From the NCBI GenBank assembly GCA_017616555.1, contig JAFZXZ010000032.1, positions 393,962 through 457,961 on the forward strand: a stretch of 64,000 bases of DNA, given 5' to 3'. Both the position numbers and the translations under genes were made by a program. The notes under the pieces are model-generated. The model had not been told where the DNA came from. It worked only from the letters and a program-made list of their open reading frames with translations, and ran no database searches. How positions within the stretch are numbered: the stretch's first letter is position 1; each line of letters begins with the position of its first letter. Below, in pieces: positions 17,358-24,823 of the stretch. This DNA is from a bacterium (GTDB taxonomy: Bacteria > Auribacterota > UBA3054).

Positions 17358-19793
17358 ATGAAAAAAGTTCTCTTTTTACTCTTAACCGTTGTCTGCGCCT
17401 CAGCCTGGGCGATAAATTACGACGCTGAATACGACCTGTCCAGCGTTAGTGACGATATTAATATTCAGGGAGCCGGCGTTTATCTAATTGAGGGAGAAAC
17501 TGCTAAATATCACATTGTGGTTGACTTAAAAGAAAATGATGATGTTGTATTGGTATTAAAAAACATCTCTATGGATCTAAGTGACGACAAATCTCCGATA
17601 AGCATTATGAAAGGAAATGTCACGATAGTCATGGACGGCAAACCGAGCACGATCAAGCAAAATGATGGGAAAAATGGTCTCGCAGCTATAACGGTTTTTG
17701 CGGATGCAGAATTAACATTTAATGATTACAAAGATATTGAAAGCACGGAGCTCCATGTTTCTTCCAGCGGCGAAGGCGCGGCTATTGGCGGAAAAGGCAG
17801 CGATCCTGCGGGTGAAGTAAATTTTTATGCTGGCACGGTCGTTGCCAGGGGCGGAATATCTGGCCCTGCTATCGGCGGCGTAAATAACTATGTAAAGACC
17901 TTAAGGATCGGCAGCAAAGCCAAGGTCTATGCCTATGCCGGAAGCGACTGCGAAGCGCCGACTGTCGGCGGAGCTATAAGCGGCACATTCAATTCTACTC
18001 CAACGATCCAAATTTCCGGTGGATATCTTTATGCGGAATCTTCTAGATCGTTTGCTATTAGTTTAGTTGGAAATATGGATGAATATCGTCCAGAGATTAG
18101 GATCACGGACGGGACTGTCGAAGCGAAAGCTGGTGTTGATTATCCTGCCATAGGGGGAGATTGTTTGGTGTTTGTTGACGGCGGTTCGATAAAGGTGCAT
18201 GGTGGCGGTCAAGCAATTTACTGTGAAGGCCATTGTTTACCTACAAATATTTCGGGCATACCGTTATGGGAATGCAGAGTGCCAGCCGGAGTAGTCAATC
18301 ATAGCACCGATAGCAGCTTTACCATGACAAGGAATGGCGCGGCCTACAATTATTCCTACACCGGTAAAGGCCACAAGGCAGATAGTGATTTGAATGGCAC
18401 AGTTGAGTGGGACGACACGCTGTACTTCTATCTACCGTTTGACGAAGGCACTTACGTTGCTAACAGAAATAATGGAGACGCGACGTTCACTTGTACTCCT
18501 CTTGAGGGTCCCGAGATTTTTGATAAGTTTTTCCCTTGTTACTTTAAAAAAGACCTTAGCGGCAGCATCGAGCTTGATTTGAGCCGTGGCTCCATATTTT
18601 TATCAGCGGACGGCGTAAACGGCTGGGATGTGAGCGGAAATCGCGTCGAAGATGTCGAATATTCAAATTACATTATTGTTCAGAGCGCCTCTACGCACAA
18701 TAACATAGCTGTTAAATCGGGCGCTCATACAATTACTCTCCAGGGGATTGATTTTCGTGGTGAAACAGGAGTTTCCGGTTTTGATATTAATGACAATTGT
18801 TCTGTTGATCTGGTTTTGTCAGGTGAAAACATTCTCAGAGCTGAAGGAGCGCCTTGCATTAGCGTGGTAGGAGACTCTGTTCTGACCATAAGTGAAGCGA
18901 ACGGCGGGGGAAATTTGACTTGCGGATCCGATAGTACGGCAATCGGTGGAAACGGTGACTCTTCTGGCCAGATAATAATAAATAGCGGAACCATAAATTG
19001 CTCCGGTGCGACTGGTATTGGCGGCGGAGCGTGCGGGACAGGATATGTCGTCATTAACGGAGGAGAAATAATAGCAAGAGGCTCTTCAGGCGCTGGTATT
19101 GGCGGCGGAGAACAAGGAGCAGGCTATGTTAAAATTTTCGGCGGCTCAATAGAAGCTTACGGAAACACGGGTTCAGGAATTGGCGGAGGACAGCGAGAAT
19201 ATGGGAATATTATGATATATAACGGCGTTGTCAAGGCTTACTCCGAATCCGGCGCAGGCATAGGATGCGGCGTTAATTCATCACAAGACACTCGAGGCGG
19301 CATATGGATCTATGGCGGTACTGTTGATGCCAGAACAGAGTCTGGCGTCGGCTTAGGCGGCAACAGCATAGGCACTATGGTTTGTAAAGGCGGTTCCGTA
19401 TATACTTTCAAAGCGGAAGGACCTGTTTGCCCTTCTATTTCCAATCGTAATGGAGCGTCTCATTTTTCAAGTGCTTATTACAGCGTGATCCCTGATGCCA
19501 TGGCGCCCGTAACCTCCATTTTTGCCGCTGGCGACGGGGAAGTGACTTTCACCGCTAACAAAAAGAACGATTCGTCGTTCAGTTATTCCTACACCGGCGA
19601 AGGTCATGAAGGTGGAGACAACAACCTGTATTTCTATCTGCCGACCGGTGACTATACGATCACTGGTACGAATGGAAAGACATTTGGCGGCAGCGTGACG
19701 AGTGCTGGCGGAACATTCACGCTGGTTCCTGAACCGACTATGTTCGCCCTTCTGGCCATTGCCGCGCTTTGCCTTGGCAGAAAGAGGGCCTAA
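17358..19793 (+). CDS. PEP-CTERM surface protein with carbohydrate-binding/beta-helix-like repeats
   Basis: Secreted 811-residue protein. The signal peptide is residues 1-18 (cleavage near SAWA-IN). The C-terminal sorting signal is VPEP (PEP at 791-793), a hydrophobic helix and the basic end GRKRA. The body repeats short glycine-rich turns (AIGGKGSDPAGEV, GIGGGACGTGYV, GIGGGEQGAGYV, GIGGGQREYG), each followed by a beta-strand-like stretch, as in parallel beta-helix or Cthe_2159-like polysaccharide-binding proteins. Two copies of a short YSYTG(K/E)GH module lie near residues 330 and 750. An AGGGGAG ribosome site precedes the ATG. The exosortase would anchor or release it at the surface, which is inference. 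Its codon use is more AT-rich than the housekeeping genes. Confidence 0.85.
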   Translation: MKKVLFLLLTVVCASAWAINYDAEYDLSSVSDDINIQGAGVYLIEGETAKYHIVVDLKENDDVVLVLKNISMDLSDDKSPISIMKGNVTIVMDGKPSTIKQNDGKNGLAAITVFADAELTFNDYKDIESTELHVSSSGEGAAIGGKGSDPAGEVNFYAGTVVARGGISGPAIGGVNNYVKTLRIGSKAKVYAYAGSDCEAPTVGGAISGTFNSTPTIQISGGYLYAESSRSFAISLVGNMDEYRPEIRITDGTVEAKAGVDYPAIGGDCLVFVDGGSIKVHGGGQAIYCEGHCLPTNISGIPLWECRVPAGVVNHSTDSSFTMTRNGAAYNYSYTGKGHKADSDLNGTVEWDDTLYFYLPFDEGTYVANRNNGDATFTCTPLEGPEIFDKFFPCYFKKDLSGSIELDLSRGSIFLSADGVNGWDVSGNRVEDVEYSNYIIVQSASTHNNIAVKSGAHTITLQGIDFRGETGVSGFDINDNCSVDLVLSGENILRAEGAPCISVVGDSVLTISEANGGGNLTCGSDSTAIGGNGDSSGQIIINSGTINCSGATGIGGGACGTGYVVINGGEIIARGSSGAGIGGGEQGAGYVKIFGGSIEAYGNTGSGIGGGQREYGNIMIYNGVVKAYSESGAGIGCGVNSSQDTRGGIWIYGGTVDARTESGVGLGGNSIGTMVCKGGSVYTFKAEGPVCPSISNRNGASHFSSAYYSVIPDAMAPVTSIFAAGDGEVTFTANKKNDSSFSYSYTGEGHEGGDNNLYFYLPTGDYTITGTNGKTFGGSVTSAGGTFTLVPEPTMFALLAIAALCLGRKRA

Positions 19794-19798
19794 AAAGC

Positions 19799-19915
19799 AT
19801 GCGTTTGGTTTTTTCTATTCTGGTGATTATCGTGGCGGTTCTGGCGCTTCTTTTAGTAGCGTACAAGCTGCTGGAGTTTTCAGGCTTCCTGCCGGCGCTT
19901 TTCGGCGGAAACTGA
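19799..19915 (+). CDS. Small single-helix membrane protein (38 residues)
   Basis: ATG five bases after the PEP-CTERM stop opens a 38-codon frame ending TGA. The product starts MRLVFSILVIIVAVLALLLV: one strong hydrophobic helix, then a short polar and aromatic tail ending FGGN. AGAGGG about ten bases upstream can serve as ribosome site, and a perfect terminator lies 68 bases downstream, so it would be the last cistron of the PEP-CTERM transcript. No family recognised. Frames this short can arise by chance, but the clean helix, spacing and context favour a real gene. Confidence 0.5.
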   Translation: MRLVFSILVIIVAVLALLLVAYKLLEFSGFLPALFGGN

Positions 19916-19982
19916 AAAACGGGACACAACCGTTAGAAAAAACCTTTACTAGCGGAAACAGGCTTTTAAGCCCCGCCGAAAG

Positions 19983-20016
19983 ACTTCCCTGGGAGAGATC
20001 CTGGGGAAGTTTTTTT
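19983..20016 (+). terminator. Intrinsic terminator with GAGA tetraloop (copy 1)
   Basis: Continuous 12-base-pair stem (19983-19994 with 19999-20010, two G-U pairs) capped by GAGA and followed by TTTTTT. It ends the PEP-CTERM/small-peptide transcript. A copy differing at one base lies at 21995-22028. Confidence 0.9.
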
Positions 20017-20046
20017 CTATTTGCAAAAACGGCGGCATCGGCAGAT

Positions 20047-20075
20047 TTGATTTCTTGGGCTTGCTCTTGTAAAAT
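20047..20075 (+). promoter_or_regulatory. Putative sigma-70-type promoter of the PEP-CTERM/FGE gene
   Basis: TTGATT (20047-20052), 17 bases, TAAAAT (20070-20075). An overlapping TATAAT is at 20075-20080. It sits just after terminator copy 1 and before the gene at 20119. No Shine-Dalgarno-like sequence is seen before that ATG. Confidence 0.55.
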
Positions 20076-20118
20076 ATAATGCGACATAACCATAATATAT
20101 GCTCAAACCGACAAAATT

Positions 20119-21960
20119 ATGCGCAGAATAATTTTTTTACTGGCCTTCCTGGCCTGCGGCGTGACTTTAGCGGATGAACTTTGGTCCGGCACTTTTGAAT
20201 TTTCCGGAGCGGCTGTTGATTCCTCTGAAACGACAGTCATTTATCCCCTTGGCGGTTACCAGAGCAATTCTGCCACTCCCTTGCCTTACAACAGCGGCTG
20301 GGCCAAGGGCACGCCTGAATCCATTGAAATTTTTTATATAAACGAAGAAAATGACAATTTGAGAGGCGTGATCTATTATCAGGAATCCACTTCGCCGTCC
20401 CAGGGCGTCGCGTATTGGGACTATATTGAAACTGATCCGGCTGATATTCCGAGGAACGACACTTATACCATCTATGAATCCGTTCTGAGCGACTATGAAG
20501 AGATCCTGCTGTATCGTTCCGTCACGATCGTTCCGGAACCGGCTGCCGCTTTGCTTTTAGTTTTAGCGGGAGCTTTTTTCATGAGAAAAAGAATAAAAGG
20601 ATTTTTAGTGTGTTTGCTTGCTCTTACTGCCGTTAGCGCTTCCTTAGCGGAAGTGACTTCCGTCAGCTGCTTCCAAGCTCAGCCCTTCAATAACAAGGTC
20701 GTCATCAACTATACGCTTTCCAAAACGACTGAAAAGGTCACGCCGGTCTTTACGGTTTCTTTTGCCGGCAAATACGACAACGGCGAACCCTTCAATCTTG
20801 AAGACAACGGCACCATTACCGGCGACGGCGCGGCTGGCATCGTGCTGGGGGAAGGCAGCAAGCAAGCAGTTTGGACTCCTGGCGGCGGCGTGTCCGAAGT
20901 CTCCACTTCCACAATGCAGGTGAAAGTGGCGGCTGTGGATGTCACCGGGGAGGCAACCTATTTGAAACTTGATCTTTCCAGCAATAAAATGACTAACAGT
21001 GCTCTCGGTCCTGAAAATCCCAATTACGATCCCGAAGATCCTGAAAGCGGCAGATTTTTGTCCATAAATTGCAAGACTTCCGAAATATGGTTCAGAAGAG
21101 TCGAGCCGGGCACCTTCACTATGGGAAGCGATGTGAATGAAGTTGGCAGACCAACGGATAAAAGTGTTATAGATTATGAGACCGGAGGAAGGCACATTGT
21201 CAACAGTGAAACCGAGCATTCAGTGACCATTACCAAGGCTTTTTATCTTGCTGTTTTTGAAACAACGCAGGACCAGTACGAGACTATTTTTTGCGAAAAT
21301 CCTTCAAGATGGCGTTCCAATCTTGCCGAGGGCGAAACCCAGGAGGCGAGGCCTGTTGATTATGTTTCATACAATGATATCAGAGGAGGAAACGAAGGAG
21401 GGACATGGCCCGAAAAAACCGATTACCGGGTGGACGACGACAGTTTCTTCGGAAGAATTCGTTTTCTTACCGGCGACGGCATTATTTTTGATCTGCCCAC
21501 CGAGGCTCAATGGGAAATGGCCTGCCGCGATAAAGGCGACGGAAGCTATGTGGGCAGCAGCAGATGGAGTGATGATTCCGTTTTCACCATGACTGCAAGC
21601 GCAAAGAATACGGACGATAACCTTGAAAATGTTGCCTGGTACGCAAATAACACTAAAGTATCTTCTACTTATCCTTCCCACGAGGTTGGCCGTAAAAAAC
21701 CCAATGGGATCGGCCTTTATGATATGCTCGGCAATACCATGGAATGGTGCCTGGACTGGTCGAAAACGTATATTGTGCCGTATGATTTGGATCCGGTCGG
21801 CCCGCCCTATGAGGAAAGCAACGAAGGCCAGAGCCGCAGGAAACGCGGAGGCTCCGCCCAACAAAATGCCGCTAATTGCCGCATAGCTGAAAGGATGAAC
21901 GGAAGGCCTAATGACAAAAATCAAAACTGCGGTTTCCGCATTGCTATTCAGACAAAATAA
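20119..21960 (+). CDS. PEP-CTERM protein fused in frame to a secreted FGE/SUMF1-domain protein
   Basis: A 613-residue frame holding what look like two complete secreted proteins. Residues 1-19 are a signal peptide, 20-135 a small unknown domain, and 138-158 a full PEP-CTERM sorting signal (VPEP, PEP at 139-141, hydrophobic helix, MRKR). The MRKR is at once the start of a second signal peptide (155-177, ending ASLA). Next come a beta-rich domain (about 178-290) and a formylglycine-generating-enzyme/SUMF1-type domain (about 310-613) with FRRVEPGTFTMGSD, FETTQDQYE, DLPTEAQWEMACR, NGIGLYDMLGNTMEW and CGFRIA. SUMF1-like domains of this type include non-catalytic and iron or ergothioneine-type members, so the activity is unknown. 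An internal ATG at 20581 has its own ribosome site. Confidence 0.85.
   Translation: MRRIIFLLAFLACGVTLADELWSGTFEFSGAAVDSSETTVIYPLGGYQSNSATPLPYNSGWAKGTPESIEIFYINEENDNLRGVIYYQESTSPSQGVAYWDYIETDPADIPRNDTYTIYESVLSDYEEILLYRSVTIVPEPAAALLLVLAGAFFMRKRIKGFLVCLLALTAVSASLAEVTSVSCFQAQPFNNKVVINYTLSKTTEKVTPVFTVSFAGKYDNGEPFNLEDNGTITGDGAAGIVLGEGSKQAVWTPGGGVSEVSTSTMQVKVAAVDVTGEATYLKLDLSSNKMTNSALGPENPNYDPEDPESGRFLSINCKTSEIWFRRVEPGTFTMGSDVNEVGRPTDKSVIDYETGGRHIVNSETEHSVTITKAFYLAVFETTQDQYETIFCENPSRWRSNLAEGETQEARPVDYVSYNDIRGGNEGGTWPEKTDYRVDDDSFFGRIRFLTGDGIIFDLPTEAQWEMACRDKGDGSYVGSSRWSDDSVFTMTASAKNTDDNLENVAWYANNTKVSSTYPSHEVGRKKPNGIGLYDMLGNTMEWCLDWSKTYIVPYDLDPVGPPYEESNEGQSRRKRGGSAQQNAANCRIAERMNGRPNDKNQNCGFRIAIQTK
20568..20583 (+). 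promoter_or_regulatory. Internal ribosome site and start for the FGE-domain half
   Basis: GGGAG (20568-20572), eight bases, ATG (20581-20583), in frame with the upstream PEP-CTERM protein. Initiation here would give a 459-residue FGE-domain protein with a normal signal peptide starting MRKRIKGFLVCLLALTAV. By comparison, the ATG at 20119 has no visible ribosome site. Confidence 0.5.
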
Positions 21961-21994
21961 TAATTAGAGTTTGGGCAATAATTGAAATCAATTG

Positions 21995-22028
21995 ACTTCC
22001 CTGGGAGAGATCCCGGGGAAGTTTTTTT
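21995..22028 (+). terminator. Intrinsic terminator with GAGA tetraloop (copy 2)
   Basis: ACTTCCCTGGGA (21995-22006), loop GAGA, TCCCGGGGAAGT (22011-22022), then T. Twelve base pairs. Nearly identical to the terminator at 19983-20016. It ends the PEP-CTERM/FGE transcript. Confidence 0.9.
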
Positions 22029-22116
22029 GGGTGATTTCTGGCTGGGAGGCTGGCGTGTGCCATTTTTCGTTTCCTTATGCTAAAATAAAATATTAAACAA
22101 AAAATAAGGAAATGAA

Positions 22117-23208
22117 ATGAAAGAAGTGAAAAGAATAGCGGTCATCCCCGGCGACGGGACCGGACCGGAAGTGATAGGCGAAGGCTTGAAGGTTATGAAA
22201 GCCTGTTCTGGCAGCTTGGGCTGCGAACTGGAATTCAAGCATTTCGATTTCGGCGGCGAAAGGTATATGCGCACCGGCGAGACTTTGCCGGAGGGCGCCA
22301 TTGATGAATTGAAGACTTTCGACGCCATTTATCTCGGAGCGATCGGGCACCCTGATATCAAGCCCGGCATTCTTGAGAAAGGCATTCTTTTGAAGCTCAG
22401 GTTCGAGCTGGACCAGTATATCAACTTGAGGCCGGTCAGATTGTTCCCGGGCGTGGAGACGCCGCTGAAAGGGAAAGGGCCGGATGACATCGATTACACG
22501 GTCGTTCGTGAAAATTCCGGCGACGTTTACACCGGCATGGGCGGAGCAATGATGGTCGGAACCAAGGACGAAGTCGCTACTCAGGTCATGGCGTATTCCC
22601 GCAAGCAGGTTGACCGCTGCCTTAGGTACGCTTTTGAGTACGCCCGCAAGTATGGCAAGGCGGCTAGGGGAAAAGCTGAAGTTAGCAAGCTGGCGCTGGT
22701 CGGCAAGTCGAATGTTCTGACTTACGTTTTCGACATGTGGAACAGAGCCTTCGCTGAGATCGGTGAAGAGTATCCCGACATCAAGCGTGAGTACTATCAT
22801 GTGGACGCTACGACGCTCTATCAGGTGGCCACGCCGGAAATGTTCGACGTCGTGGTGACGACGAATCTGTTCGGCGATATCATTACGGACCTGGCGGCCA
22901 TTACCCAAGGCGGCCTGGGCGTGGCGGCGGGCGGCAATCTAAACCCGGAAGGCGTTTCGATGTTCGAGCCGATCGGCGGAACGGCGCCGATGTGGACCGG
23001 CCAAAACAAGATCAATCCTTTGGCTGCCATTTGGTCCGGCGCGATGCTTCTGCAGAGCCTCGGAGAGGAAAAGGTCGGCGACGCGATCGTCGAGGCGATC
23101 GGCGACACTACGCCTAAGATGAAGAGCATGGCGGCAGGGCAAATGGGCTTCTCCACTACGGAAGTGGGGGACATGGTCGCGGAAGCCGCCTTGAAGAGAT
23201 TAAGCTAA
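22117..23208 (+). CDS. leuB: Isopropylmalate/isocitrate dehydrogenase family protein, probably LeuB
   Basis: Beta-decarboxylating dehydrogenase, 363 residues. The N terminus IAVIPGDGTGPEVIGEGLKV, the substrate loop LRFELDQYINLRPVRLFPG, VRENSGDVYTGMGG, the KSNVLTY lysine, DATTLYQVATPEMFDVVVT, TNLFGDIITDLAA and EPIGGTAPMWTGQNKINPLA identify the family. The best call is NAD-dependent 3-isopropylmalate dehydrogenase of leucine synthesis, of the type resembling tartrate/homoisocitrate relatives, so substrate is not certain. asd lies 18 bases downstream, fitting amino-acid synthesis. TAAAAT at 22081-22086 may be the -10 box. The ATG has an AAGGAAAT ribosome site. Confidence 0.82.
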   Translation: MKEVKRIAVIPGDGTGPEVIGEGLKVMKACSGSLGCELEFKHFDFGGERYMRTGETLPEGAIDELKTFDAIYLGAIGHPDIKPGILEKGILLKLRFELDQYINLRPVRLFPGVETPLKGKGPDDIDYTVVRENSGDVYTGMGGAMMVGTKDEVATQVMAYSRKQVDRCLRYAFEYARKYGKAARGKAEVSKLALVGKSNVLTYVFDMWNRAFAEIGEEYPDIKREYYHVDATTLYQVATPEMFDVVVTTNLFGDIITDLAAITQGGLGVAAGGNLNPEGVSMFEPIGGTAPMWTGQNKINPLAAIWSGAMLLQSLGEEKVGDAIVEAIGDTTPKMKSMAAGQMGFSTTEVGDMVAEAALKRLS

Positions 23209-23226
23209 GAATGGAGGAATAGATTT

Positions 23227-24225
23227 ATGAAAAGAGTTGCCATAGCCGGCGCCACCGGCGCCGTTGGAACGGAAATGCTGAAGACCCTGGAGAAGAGAAA
23301 TTTTCCAGTGTCCAGTTTGAAATTATTGGCTTCCGAGAGATCTGTGGGAAGAAAACTGGTCTTCAAGGGAAAAGAAATCGCGGTGGAATTGCTGCGCCCG
23401 GAAGCTTTCGACGATGTCGATATAGTTTTGTCTTCCACTTCGGGAACCTTGTCGAAGCAGTTCTCTCCGGCGGCGGTCGAGAGAGGCGCCGTGGTCGTTG
23501 ACAACACTTCAGCGTTTAGAATGGATCCTAATGTGCCTCTGGTCGTTCCGGAAGTGAATCCCGAGGACATCAAGTGGCACAAGGGCATTATTGCGAATCC
23601 GAACTGCTCGACGATCATCGCGAACGTTCCCTTGTTCCCGATCTACAAGAAATTCGGCCTGAAGAGATTCGTTTCTTGCACATATCAGGCGGTCTCAGGC
23701 GCCGGCGCCTGGGGCATCGAGGAATTGCGCGAACAGACGAAGGCGTACCTTAACGGCGAACCGATCGTCAAGAACAAATTCCCGCATCAGATCGCCTTCA
23801 ACGTCTTCTCTCACAATTCGGCAATAGGACCGGACGGCTTCAATGAAGAGGAAGCGAAAATGATCAGGGAAACGAGGAAGATCTTCCATGACGATTCCAT
23901 CACGATCAGCGCGACCTGCGTAAGAGTGCCGGTCTTCCGCGCCCATACGGAAGCGCTGCACTGCGAGCTCAAGGAGAAGGCTACGCCGGATGAGATCCGT
24001 GAACTTTTGTCCACGGCTCCCGGCGTGAAAGTCATAGACGACGTCGAGAACAATCACTTCCCGATGCCCATCGAATCCACGGAAGAGTACGAAGTGCGCG
24101 TCGGCCGTATCCGCACGGACTATCTCTTCGACAACGGAATAGCGATGCTTATTTCGGGCGACCAGCTCTTAAAGGGCGCGGCTTTCAACGCCGTTCAGAT
24201 CGCGGAATTGCTTTTAAATCTTTAA
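23227..24225 (+). CDS. asd: Aspartate-semialdehyde dehydrogenase
   Basis: NADPH-dependent reduction of aspartyl phosphate, the branch point to lysine (and peptidoglycan diaminopimelate), threonine and methionine. At 332 residues it is normal. N-terminal Rossmann motif VAIAGATGAVGTEMLKTLE, SAFRMDPNVPLVVPEVN, catalytic Cys127 in ANPNCSTI, and the ATCVRVPVFRAHTEAL region all match. A strong ribosome site (GGAGG) lies upstream. Gap to leuB is 18 bases. Confidence 0.96.
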   Translation: MKRVAIAGATGAVGTEMLKTLEKRNFPVSSLKLLASERSVGRKLVFKGKEIAVELLRPEAFDDVDIVLSSTSGTLSKQFSPAAVERGAVVVDNTSAFRMDPNVPLVVPEVNPEDIKWHKGIIANPNCSTIIANVPLFPIYKKFGLKRFVSCTYQAVSGAGAWGIEELREQTKAYLNGEPIVKNKFPHQIAFNVFSHNSAIGPDGFNEEEAKMIRETRKIFHDDSITISATCVRVPVFRAHTEALHCELKEKATPDEIRELLSTAPGVKVIDDVENNHFPMPIESTEEYEVRVGRIRTDYLFDNGIAMLISGDQLLKGAAFNAVQIAELLLNL

Positions 24226-24247
24226 CCAAACATAAAAGGAAATAATT

Positions 24248-24808
24248 ATGCAGGAAACCAACACCTTCACAACGGCTGGCGCTCAGCTGAGAGCCCTCGT
24301 TGACATCCCCGGCGCCCCCGGCTGGGTCGACATGATCGTTCTGATCTTGGGTTTGATCTTCGCGACGATCATCATCAATCTGATCATCACTTTGATCGGC
24401 AACATCATTTCCAGCTTCAAGCCGCACAAACGCACGGTCATCGGTTTGGTCGTGGTGGTCTTCCACGTTCTCATGTGGCTGATCTTCATCACGGTCTGCA
24501 TGACTGTAATCGGCGTCGATTTCGTTCCGCTGCTGGCCTGCCTGGGCGTCGGCGGCATCTCCATCGGCATTGCTCTGAAGGATTCCATCGCCAGCTTGAT
24601 GGCCGGCATCACGCTTATTGTCGGTGAAGTCTTCGTTATAGGCGACGTCATCAACGTGGCCGGCGTGGAAGGCGAAGTGGAAGAGATCACGATCCGCTAC
24701 ACGAAACTCTTGGCTGGCGGCGAAAGGATCTACGTCCCGAATCTGAGTATAGTGAATTCGATAGTGGTCCTGAAGAAGTCTGTGAGACTTCCGCAGACGC
24801 AGGCGTAA
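24248..24808 (+). CDS. Small MscS-type mechanosensitive channel
   Basis: At 186 residues this is a minimal MscS. A helix lies at about 29-50, another at 60-85, then the pore-lining helix LGVGGISIGIALKDSIASLM with its Gly/Ala pattern, and the beta domain with VGEVFVIGDVINVAGVEGEV and the arginine-bearing ITIRYTKL. It stops shortly after VPNLSIVNSIV, so the large C-terminal alpha/beta cage of E. coli MscS (286 residues) is absent. Likely an osmotic safety valve in the inner membrane. AAAAGGAAAT ribosome site before the ATG. Confidence 0.88.
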   Translation: MQETNTFTTAGAQLRALVDIPGAPGWVDMIVLILGLIFATIIINLIITLIGNIISSFKPHKRTVIGLVVVVFHVLMWLIFITVCMTVIGVDFVPLLACLGVGGISIGIALKDSIASLMAGITLIVGEVFVIGDVINVAGVEGEVEEITIRYTKLLAGGERIYVPNLSIVNSIVVLKKSVRLPQTQA

Positions 24809-24823
24809 CTTTTTTAATTGGGC

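Noticed and set aside
19827..20093. 88-residue minus-strand frame between the two PEP-CTERM genes
   Set aside because: It runs through a perfect + strand terminator and the 38-residue peptide gene, and its translation shows no features.
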